Positions 25,294 through 31,400 of a stretch of DNA of 43,430 nt are shown here, piece after piece. Source of the DNA: CALGFH01 sp036003705 (GTDB taxonomy: Bacteria; Actinomycetota; CALGFH01). Both the position numbers and the translations under genes were made by a program. The DNA is taken from the NCBI GenBank assembly GCA_036003705.1, contig DASYSE010000107.1:1-43430 (forward strand), read 5' to 3'. The notes beneath the pieces were generated by a model. It did not search any database, had not been told where the DNA came from, and saw only the letters and a program-made list of their open reading frames with translations. The stretch's first letter is position 1. Each line of letters opens with the position of its first letter.

Positions 25294-25445
25294 TGGGCGA
25301 CCAAGCGCTACGCAAAACCGCAGGTCACGCAGGTCGCGGGCGAGCGTCAGGGCCGAAATAACCTCGACTGAACAACGGGCGGGCCTGCCCTGTTAGCGGC
25401 CCGGCGGTGCGCGAACACCCCGGGCCCGGACCAAGGGGGTAATCC

Positions 25446-25634
25446 TTGGCCACGAAAGACCCTACCGCCGCACGCCGGCTGCTGGTAGCCCAGGTCCGCG
25501 ACCTGGCCACCGGCGTCGGCCTGGCCATCCGCACCGCCCGCGCCCTGGGCTTGCCGGTCGAACCCGGCGTCTCGCAGGGCCGCGACGCCCTCATCCTCTG
25601 GGCGCACCTGCTCGACGACGTGATGCCGTCGTAG
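25446..25634 (+). CDS. Small hypothetical protein at the left end of the element
   Basis: I do not recognise this 62-residue protein. It would start at TTG 25446 behind AAGGGGGTAA. The sequence begins MATKDPTAARRLLVAQ and is mostly amphipathic helix (VRDLATGVGLAIRTARALG, then ALILWAHLLDDV). It is the only rightward gene at the left end and converges on the terminase gene, with a hairpin between them. The compact helical make-up would suit a DNA-binding accessory or small terminase-like protein, but there is no motif to prove it. It could also be a chance frame in GC-rich DNA. Confidence 0.4.
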   Translation: MATKDPTAARRLLVAQVRDLATGVGLAIRTARALGLPVEPGVSQGRDALILWAHLLDDVMPS

Positions 25635-25650
25635 CCCGACCCGATGCCAG

Positions 25651-25674
25651 CGGCCCCGTCACCCGGCGGGGCCG
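25651..25674. terminator. Hairpin between convergent transcripts (terminator candidate)
   Basis: CGGCCCCG and CGGGGCCG form an 8-bp perfect stem with an 8-base loop, lying between the rightward 62-codon gene and the end of the leftward terminase gene at 25683. Its position suggests a bidirectional terminator. A clear T-run is missing. Confidence 0.45.
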
Positions 25675-25682
25675 TTCGGCGT

Positions 25683-27125
25683 CTAGAAGAACACGGACGG
25701 CTCGCGGTCGTGCAGGTGTGCCCGGGTCGCATGGCCCCAACGGGCGAGCGACACGGCGACCAACGGGCAGATGTCGGTCGACAGCCCCTTGCGGGCCCAT
25801 GCCCAGCTATCGCCGAGCGGCCGGGTGGCGGCGCCGGCCACCGCGGCGTCGAGCGCCGGCCGGGGGACATACCGAAGGGACCGCTCGGCCACGGCGTCGT
25901 AGAACCCGCCGTCGGCGGCCGCCCGCGCCCGGGTCGACGGCTTGACCACTTCCAGCCCGGCGGCCTCGAGCGGCGCGATGAGCGACCCGGCCGGGCCGAC
26001 CTCGTCGACCACCACGGCGCACGGCTGCCACCGCTCGGCCAGCTCGACCAGGCGCCCGACCGCCCACGTCGTCCCCGGCCGATGGTCGACCACCTCGGCA
26101 TGGCCGAGCCCGTCGGCACGTAGCCCGGCAACGGCGATGGCGGCGTGGGCCCGCTCGGGGGTGACGTCGGCGGCGAACGCGACCGGGTCGACCGCGGCCG
26201 AGTCCGGATCCGCCAGCGCCCGCCAATCCGCCTCGCCGATGACCAGCCAGTCCGCCGGGATATCCCCTGGCCAAAGGTTGCAATAGGCCCTACAGAAGTC
26301 GGCCAGCTCGAGCCGCTCATACTCGGCGGCGATGCGGGCCTCGGTGACGGTATGCCCGAGCGCCGGCATGCACCCCCACCACGTCGTTGGGTCCGCCGGG
26401 TCCGACCCGGGCAGGGCCGACCACTCGAAGTAGGCAACGCTTCCGCGGCCAGCGCGCTGGCTACGGGCCCGGCCGCGCTCGACCTTGCCGCGCAAATAGG
26501 CGCTCTTGTGCGTCCCGGCGGTCGACACGACCCAGAGCTGCGGTTGCGGCCGGGTAATCATGGTCGGCGACAAGCCTTGCTCGAGCCGTGAGTCCTCGAG
26601 CCCCCATGCCTCATCGGCAACGGCGACGTCGAGCACGTCAGAGTGCCCGGCCTTCTCACCCGGGGCCGTGATGCCGTGACGCGACCCGTTGTGCCATCGA
26701 ATCGTCTCGTCGCCCCGCTGATAGCGCACCTTGAACTCGCCGCGGTAAGGGGACCGCTGTAGGGCGGCCACGTGGTCGTCTTCCCACTTGAGCCGCGCGT
26801 GGATGCGGTCCTGGGCCGAGTACAGCACCCGGGACCGGGCCCAGGTGCGGCAGCGATGCACCAGCACGGCCAGCTCGAGCGTGGTCTTGCCGGACTGGCG
26901 CGGCAGGGTCGCGTCGACTTCTGAGTAAGCCAGCAGCCCGGTTGCCGGGTCCAGTTCCATGGCCACGTCCGCAACGAGCCGCTGCCACGGCATGAACGGG
27001 GTGCCGAGCTGCTCGGCGACCTCGGCCACGGCGGCGCCGAGCGTCTCTCGGGACGGGTCGCGGGGGGTGGCGTACAGCGGCGGGCAGTCCACGGCGGTCA
27101 GCACGGCGACCTCGAACACACACAC
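25683..27125 (-). CDS. terL: Phage terminase large subunit (TerL)
   Basis: This DNA-packaging motor of about 480 residues (from GTG 27125) has an ATPase half and a nuclease half. The ATPase part shows Walker A LPRQSGKTT (74-82), Walker B VLDVAVADEAW (D171, E172) and the coupling motif STAGT (201-205). The nuclease part has acidic residues in FAADVTPE (D320) and VVVDEVGP (D374), as in RNase H-like terminase nucleases. The exact start is uncertain: in-frame GTG codons at 27125, 27119 and 27104 lack a good ribosome-binding site, and the frame remains open into the HNH gene. It is the last gene of the leftward operon. No recognisable small terminase accompanies it. Confidence 0.88.
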   Translation of the reverse strand: MCVFEVAVLTAVDCPPLYATPRDPSRETLGAAVAEVAEQLGTPFMPWQRLVADVAMELDPATGLLAYSEVDATLPRQSGKTTLELAVLVHRCRTWARSRVLYSAQDRIHARLKWEDDHVAALQRSPYRGEFKVRYQRGDETIRWHNGSRHGITAPGEKAGHSDVLDVAVADEAWGLEDSRLEQGLSPTMITRPQPQLWVVSTAGTHKSAYLRGKVERGRARSQRAGRGSVAYFEWSALPGSDPADPTTWWGCMPALGHTVTEARIAAEYERLELADFCRAYCNLWPGDIPADWLVIGEADWRALADPDSAAVDPVAFAADVTPERAHAAIAVAGLRADGLGHAEVVDHRPGTTWAVGRLVELAERWQPCAVVVDEVGPAGSLIAPLEAAGLEVVKPSTRARAAADGGFYDAVAERSLRYVPRPALDAAVAGAATRPLGDSWAWARKGLSTDICPLVAVSLARWGHATRAHLHDREPSVFF

Positions 27126-27174
27126 CGGACGCAGGGCGCGGGGGCGTCCGGCCGCATCCCATGGGGGGAACGGG

Positions 27175-27459
27175 TCACCATCGCCTCGACTGCCGCGGAC
27201 GGTCGGGCAGCTCGGCCCGGTCGCCGAGCTCTTGGTTGCATGCCCGGCCGCACCACGGGCATCGGGACAGCACGCCGTGGGCGGGTCGGACGTTGGCGGG
27301 GTCCAGGGCCAGGTCGGGGCGCAGCGACCGCGGGATGAGATGGTGGACGTCGCCGGCCATGGGGTGCCCGCACAGTATGCAGACGTCAGAGCTGGCCAGG
27401 ACGCGGGCGCGTAGGCGTCGCCATGGTCGCCGGCTCGGCCCGCCTCGCTTGGCCGGCAC
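27175..27459 (-). CDS. HNH endonuclease
   Basis: The protein of 94 residues has the HNH layout: zinc-binding CxxC (CILCG), the histidine pair in DVHHLIPRS, the NVRPAHG asparagine and histidine, and a second CxxC (CPWCG). Small HNH nucleases of this type are encoded beside terminase genes in many HK97-like phages and can be needed for genome packaging. The start GTG 27459 has AAGGTGA upstream and lies three bases after the stop of the preceding small gene. Together with TerL it probably cuts concatemers during head filling, which is an inference from context. Confidence 0.85.
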   Translation of the reverse strand: MPAKRGGPSRRPWRRLRARVLASSDVCILCGHPMAGDVHHLIPRSLRPDLALDPANVRPAHGVLSRCPWCGRACNQELGDRAELPDRPRQSRRW

Positions 27460-27462
27460 GGG

Positions 27463-27591
27463 TCACCTTGGCTTGCGACGCCGGCGCTGGCGCAGCGTCT
27501 CGCGGTGGTGGTGGCAGCGGTCGCCCGGCCCCTTGAACGGGATGCGGCAGACGACGCATCGGCTCTGCCAGCCAGCCGGCCGCCAGACCAT
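27463..27591 (-). CDS. Very small zinc-finger-like protein (42 aa) between protease and HNH genes
   Basis: This short frame fills the gap exactly between the protease stop (27599) and the HNH start (27459). It begins ATG at 27591 and encodes MVWRPAGWQSRCVVCRIPF, then a CHHH cluster and an arginine-rich tail. The pattern CxxC-x9-CHHH suggests a single zinc-binding finger with a basic DNA-contacting end. It leaves seven bases to the upstream gene and three to the downstream one, as expected for a coupled operon gene. Function is unknown; a role beside HNH and terminase in DNA recognition is an inference. Confidence 0.55.
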   Translation of the reverse strand: MVWRPAGWQSRCVVCRIPFKGPGDRCHHHRETLRQRRRRKPR

Positions 27592-27598
27592 CGTCGCC

Positions 27599-28150
27599 TT
27601 ACCCATGGCGCAGCCGGGCCAGGGTGGCGAGCGGGGCGACCCGTACCCCGTCGCCTCCCCCGGCCCGTACGCCGACCACCCCGGCGCCCGCGTAGGCGCC
27701 TACCCGGACGACGGCCACGTGGTCGAGCGCGGCCCTGGTTCGCACCACGCGGTCGCGGGCCAGCCATCGGCTACCCCCAGGGACCTCGGCAAAGCCGATG
27801 GACAGCGACAGCGGGACCTGGTCGCGGGCCAGGGCCAGGACCTCGTTCCCGAGCGCGGTGTCCGAGACGTGCCAGGCACCCCAGGCGGCATCGGCGCGCT
27901 CTTCCAGCTCGACCGTCACGCCGATCGGGAGCATGCCCGGGTCGCCGCGCGGGTGGGTGCGCATGAACGGCACCTTGGCCGGGTCGACGCCGGCCAGCGC
28001 GCCGCGCTCAAACGTCTCGACGACCAGCCGGCCGCGGTCCATGACGCGCGCTTCCACGCCCCACGGCAGCAACGGCCCTTCCAGCGTGCGGCCGTCGCCA
28101 TCGGCGCGGACGTGCAGGTCGGCCGAGAACGCGCGTTCGAGTACCGTCAT
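27599..28150 (-). CDS. HK97-family prohead protease
   Basis: The protein of 183 residues matches the U35 prohead protease family, which cleaves the scaffolding delta domain from capsid subunits during head maturation. It starts LERAFSADLHVRADGDGRTLEGPLLPWG, and the catalytic histidine and serine fit H66 (FMRTHPRGDP) and S117 (PLSLSIGF), the usual spacing in this family. Its ATG overlaps the portal stop (ATGA at 28150-28147). The capsid gene of the same operon has an N-terminal coiled-coil extension that is the expected substrate. Confidence 0.87.
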   Translation of the reverse strand: MTVLERAFSADLHVRADGDGRTLEGPLLPWGVEARVMDRGRLVVETFERGALAGVDPAKVPFMRTHPRGDPGMLPIGVTVELEERADAAWGAWHVSDTALGNEVLALARDQVPLSLSIGFAEVPGGSRWLARDRVVRTRAALDHVAVVRVGAYAGAGVVGVRAGGGDGVRVAPLATLARLRHG

Positions 28151-29289
28151 GCGACTACCCCCTCGGGCGGCTCGGCCCGGTCGTCGATACCCGGGATGGG
28201 CGGGCGGTCCTCCAGCTCGCGGACCTCGCTGGGCAGCAGCCAGCCCGCCTCAATGCCCAGCTTGTGCGCGGTGTAGCGGTCGAGCAGGGTCGCCCGGACC
28301 ATCCCGCCGGGGTTGAAGCGGGCTTGCTGGGTCCGCGGCAGCAGGGTCGAGACGGCGCGTTCGATGCGGTACAGCCAGGGCCGAAGGGTCCAGGTGAGCA
28401 AGTCGGATGAGCGCATCTCGGGCGAGGTGTACGCCTCGTGGCCAGCGGTCTGGCCGCCCATGGCCTCAGGCGGCACCCCGAAAATCCGGCAGATGGCTGA
28501 CACGTTGAACTGCTGGGTTTGGATGAACTGGCTTTCCTCGGGGGCGATGGCGATGGCGCGCAGCTTGGCGCCGTTGCCGAGCACGGCAATGTCGCGCCGG
28601 CGGCGTGTCAGCAGCGCGACGTATTCGGCCTTCAGCTTCTCGGCGGCTTCCTTCTTGATGTCCTGCTCGGATTCGAGCACGGCGCTGGGCACCATGGCGT
28701 CGCCGAAGTAGGCGCCGCCGTACTTCTCGGCCGCCAGCCCGAGCCCAATCGTCTCGCGGGCATAGGCGATGGGCGACAGCCCGAGTACCTCGCCGGGCCA
28801 GGTGAACGCCTTGCAATGGAACAGCTCGCCCCGCGGGTACTCGACGCCGGCGACGCGGATGACGCGGCGGCCCTGCTCGGTGGTCACGGCCACCCGGTCG
28901 GGATGCACCAGGTCGACCTGCGCAGGCAGCAACCCGGCGCCGCTGCGGGCGGTCACCACCCCCCACGCATTTCCCCTGAGCAAGAGACTGGCCATGACCG
29001 CCCAAAGCCAATCGGCCAGGTCGGGGAAGTCGGCGCTCGGGCGGGCCAGCAGCGGCGGCGTCGGAATCGGGTCGCGGTCCTCGCCCCGGTACACGTGCAG
29101 GGGAAGGGTGGATACCGAGTCCGCCAGTAGCCGCACGCACCCCCAAACCGTGCTCAGCCGCAGCGCCGTCTCGACGGTGACCGGCTCGCCGGCCGCGGTT
29201 GGGCGGGCCTCGTCGGCGAGCAGCTGCTCGAGGGTCAGGGCCTCACGGTTGGCGACCCGGGACCAGACCCAGCGGTCCCACCAGCCCAT
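28147..29289 (-). CDS. HK97-family portal protein
   Basis: The portal protein of 380 residues would form the dodecameric DNA entry ring of the head. Family segments are VTVETALRLSTVWGCVRLLADSVSTLPLHVYR, the LLARPSADFPDLADWLWAVMASLLLRGNAW stretch, FHCKAFTWPGEVLGLSPIAYARETIGLGLAAEKY, QFNVSAICRIFGVPPEAMGG and TLRPWLYRIERAVSTLL. The start at 29289 is three bases after the capsid stop and its own stop overlaps the protease start. Length is near the family's usual 380-430. Confidence 0.92.
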   Translation of the reverse strand: MGWWDRWVWSRVANREALTLEQLLADEARPTAAGEPVTVETALRLSTVWGCVRLLADSVSTLPLHVYRGEDRDPIPTPPLLARPSADFPDLADWLWAVMASLLLRGNAWGVVTARSGAGLLPAQVDLVHPDRVAVTTEQGRRVIRVAGVEYPRGELFHCKAFTWPGEVLGLSPIAYARETIGLGLAAEKYGGAYFGDAMVPSAVLESEQDIKKEAAEKLKAEYVALLTRRRRDIAVLGNGAKLRAIAIAPEESQFIQTQQFNVSAICRIFGVPPEAMGGQTAGHEAYTSPEMRSSDLLTWTLRPWLYRIERAVSTLLPRTQQARFNPGGMVRATLLDRYTAHKLGIEAGWLLPSEVRELEDRPPIPGIDDRAEPPEGVVA

Positions 29290-29292
29290 GGC

Positions 29293-30555
29293 TCAGGTCC
29301 GGATGCCGGTGTCGACCACGAACGCCGAAGGCTGCGCGAGCTGGATGTCGGCGCGCATGTAGGCCAGGAATGCGACCTGCAGGTTGTCGGCCATGTATCG
29401 CTCTTTGAGCGGAATCAGCCGGAAGTCGTTGCGGATGCCGACCATCAGCTGCGACCAGTCCGCCGTGTAGATTTCCGACGTGTCGGTCGAGGTGCCCACG
29501 GTCAGGTTGATGGGGACCTGCTTGGTGGCCAGCATCGGCAGCATCCCCGGCGGCGGCGCGAGATAGGCGCTGGTGGTCGCCTCGCGCAGCTTCGAGAGAC
29601 TGGTCGACGTGCGCGGCGCCTGGATATGCGCGTTCGGCGTGAAGTTGTTGCCGGTCACCACGCCACGGGCGTCCAGGTGCCAGTCGTAGGCGGTCGCGGT
29701 GGCAATCAGCGCGCCGTTGGCGCCGTGGGTCGTGATGGTCACACCCGTTTGGTTGCGCACACCCTGCGGCTCGGGTGGGGTGCCGGAACCGCGGAGCGCG
29801 ACCCGGTCCAGCTCCAGGGCGACCTGGCCGGCGAAGCTGCGGGCGATGACGTCCTCGGCCGACGGATCGCTGTCCTCGAACAGCTCAAGGCTGAGCTTGA
29901 TCAGCCGCACCATCGTGCGCGCGGTGAAGGTCACGCTGTCGAAGGTCATGTCCTGGTCGGTGATGGCGGCGTTCTCGCTCTTCCACGCGGGCGCGTTTTC
30001 GCCGGTCAGCCGGGCCAGCTTGAGCGTCGCCGCGGTCATGGGCACGGTGATGGCGCCGGCCTGAAACACCCGAGTCTGGTTCCTCGCCAAGTCGATGACA
30101 CGGGCGCTCAGCGGCGTCGGCACCAGATGGCCGCCGGCGGTCAGGGTGCCCTCGCTCAGCGCGCGCTCGTGCTCGGCACCCTGCCAGTCGCCGGTGACGA
30201 TGCCGCGCAGATAGCGGTCGAAACTCAGCGCCTCATCGGCCGGGTCGAACATGCCGCGCTGCTGGCACCAGTCGTACACCGACTGCTCGCGGGTCAGGAC
30301 CGGCTCGCGGGGAAGGGCGGCCCGGTCCTGACGGCGGGTGGACGCGGCGCGCAGCTCGGCGAGCTCGCGGTCGTGCTCGGCCTCGAGCGCGTCGGCGGCC
30401 TCGCGTTCGGCGACGACTTGGGCGCGGTGCTCGGCCAGTTCGTCAGGGGTCAGGTCGCGCGGGCCGGCGGGGTCTTCGGCGGCCCTCGTCAGGATGGCGT
30501 CGGCGGCCTCGCGGGCCGCGGTACGCCGCAGAATCAGGTCGTCGCGCAGGGCCAC
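29293..30555 (-). CDS. HK97-fold major capsid protein with N-terminal scaffold domain
   Basis: The protein of 420 residues begins with a charged helical region (about residues 1-85, with ADALEAEHDRELAELRAAS) that fits the delta/scaffold domain removed by the protease. The HK97-like shell domain follows: GGHLVPTPLSARVIDLARNQTRVFQAGAITVPM, FTARTMVRLIKLSLELFEDSD, FAGQVALELDRVALRGSGTPPEPQGV, SKLREATTSAY and the closing VAFLAYMRADIQLAQPSAFVVDTG. The start is GTG 30555. Its ribosome-binding site AAAGGA (30569-30564) is buried in the 3' arm of a 10-bp hairpin. It is the first gene of the head module, and 76 bp separate it from the small upstream genes. Confidence 0.92.
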   Translation of the reverse strand: MALRDDLILRRTAAREAADAILTRAAEDPAGPRDLTPDELAEHRAQVVAEREAADALEAEHDRELAELRAASTRRQDRAALPREPVLTREQSVYDWCQQRGMFDPADEALSFDRYLRGIVTGDWQGAEHERALSEGTLTAGGHLVPTPLSARVIDLARNQTRVFQAGAITVPMTAATLKLARLTGENAPAWKSENAAITDQDMTFDSVTFTARTMVRLIKLSLELFEDSDPSAEDVIARSFAGQVALELDRVALRGSGTPPEPQGVRNQTGVTITTHGANGALIATATAYDWHLDARGVVTGNNFTPNAHIQAPRTSTSLSKLREATTSAYLAPPPGMLPMLATKQVPINLTVGTSTDTSEIYTADWSQLMVGIRNDFRLIPLKERYMADNLQVAFLAYMRADIQLAQPSAFVVDTGIRT

Positions 30556-30564
30556 CGGGGCCGT

Positions 30565-30599
30565 CCTTTCCCACCACTCCTGTCGAGATGTGGGAAAGG
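30565..30599 (-). promoter_or_regulatory. Hairpin over the capsid ribosome-binding site
   Basis: CCTTTCCCAC (30565-30574) and GTGGGAAAGG (30590-30599) are exact complements with a 15-base loop. On the minus-strand mRNA the 3' arm contains most of the AAAGGA site that lies eight bases before the capsid GTG. Folding would hide the site. It fills the largest non-coding gap inside the leftward operon. It could also be a transcription attenuator. Confidence 0.6.
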
Positions 30600-30631
30600 G
30601 TACTCGCTAACGCGATGCAACGGAAGCCGAG

Positions 30632-30913
30632 CTAGTTGGTGGCGGCCTCGCCGGCGAACGCGGCCCACCGCAGCCAGGCGCGCTCGGCATGAATGTGGGT
30701 GTGCCCGACGACCTTCAGGTAGACGTCGCGGGCGTCGCCCTCGATGGTGACCTCGCCCCGTTCGGTGAAGTGGTCGAGCGCGTCGGCGGCGTCCTGGTCG
30801 CTGCAGCCGGTCTGGCGGACCAGGTTCTCGATTGCCAGCCGCAGCAGCAGCGACCGCTCGCGGTCGGACAGCCGCGACGGGACGCCGGCGGCGTGGTGGG
30901 CGTACTCGCTCAT
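30632..30913 (-). CDS. Small helical protein of the element (paralogue of the 97-aa neighbour)
   Basis: The protein of 93 residues starts MSEYAHHAAGVPSRLSDRE at ATG 30913, which overlaps the stop of the preceding gene (ATGA). It aligns by eye with the 97-residue product encoded just upstream: SDRERSLLLRLAIENL against PDDEQVVLGKWAVEAF, GCSDQDAADALDHFTERGEVTIEGD against GYDYDAARVGLEVAHRQGRVQMVGD. The two are therefore tandem paralogues with a winged-helix-like helix/strand pattern. Function is unknown. The capsid gene follows after 76 bp. Confidence 0.65.
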   Translation of the reverse strand: MSEYAHHAAGVPSRLSDRERSLLLRLAIENLVRQTGCSDQDAADALDHFTERGEVTIEGDARDVYLKVVGHTHIHAERAWLRWAAFAGEAATN

Positions 30914-31203
30914 GTTCCCTCGCTCTCGTCGTCGAACTGGCGGTCCATGGCGCGGAGGGTCGCCCACTCCTGGGCGGCCTCCTGGAGGCGGGCGCGGGTC
31001 TCGACGACCAGCGCGCGACCATCGAGCAGCACCGCCGCCGTGTGGTCATCCCCCACCATCTGGACGCGGCCCTGGCGGTGCGCGACCTCCAGGCCCACGC
31101 GGGCGGCGTCGTAGTCGTAGCCCATCTCGGCGGCGAACGCCTCGACAGCCCACTTGCCGAGCACCACCTGCTCGTCGTCGGGTAGCCGGTCAGGTTCGCT
31201 CAT
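30910..31203 (-). CDS. Small helical protein of the element (paralogue of the 93-aa neighbour)
   Basis: The protein of 97 residues starts MSEPDRLPDDEQVVLGKWA. Its ATG shares one base with the stop of the 65-codon gene upstream, and its own stop overlaps the next start by four bases. It shares the conserved core GxDxDAA...LE...GxVxxxGD with the downstream gene, indicating an internal duplication. The last third is a charged helix (VETRARLQEAAQEWATLRAMDRQFDDE). I do not recognise a family. A DNA-binding or head-accessory role is possible but unproven. Confidence 0.65.
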   Translation of the reverse strand: MSEPDRLPDDEQVVLGKWAVEAFAAEMGYDYDAARVGLEVAHRQGRVQMVGDDHTAAVLLDGRALVVETRARLQEAAQEWATLRAMDRQFDDESEGT

Positions 31204-31400
31204 CAGGTGAACCTCCTTGGGTCGTCAGGGTCGTGGTCCGGACAGCGCCAGCTCGCGCCGAGCGGGCCCAGGATGACGGGCTGCTTGTAGATGACGTGGC
31301 AGCCGGGCTCGGCGCAGCGGTAGCGCGAGAACGGATGGCGCTCGGCCAGCTCAAGCAGCGTCATCTGCTTGGCGACCTCGCGGTCGACTTCCCTACTCAT
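31203..31400 (-). CDS. Small zinc-ribbon-like protein of the element
   Basis: The 65-residue protein starts MSREVDREVAKQMTLLELAERHPF at ATG 31400, eight bases inside the end of the primase gene. It carries paired metal-ligand candidates: CAEPGC (C-x4-C), then CPDHD (C-x2-H) after a strand-rich middle (HVIYKQPVILGPLGASW). This fits a small treble-clef or zinc-ribbon fold. It is coupled on both sides by overlapping start and stop codons. Function unknown. Confidence 0.65.
   Translation of the reverse strand: MSREVDREVAKQMTLLELAERHPFSRYRCAEPGCHVIYKQPVILGPLGASWRCPDHDPDDPRRFT

Noticed and set aside
25157..25600. tmRNA 3' end as the integration site
   Set aside because: A T arm is present, but the acceptor begins CAGGGTG rather than the tmRNA-type GGGG, and the pairing 5' arm lies only 62 bases away, so a 70-base tRNA-like unit explains it better.
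27126..27767. Longer N-terminus of the terminase frame
   Set aside because: It overlaps the HNH and 42-codon genes in another frame and shows no terminase features, so a start near 27125 is preferred.
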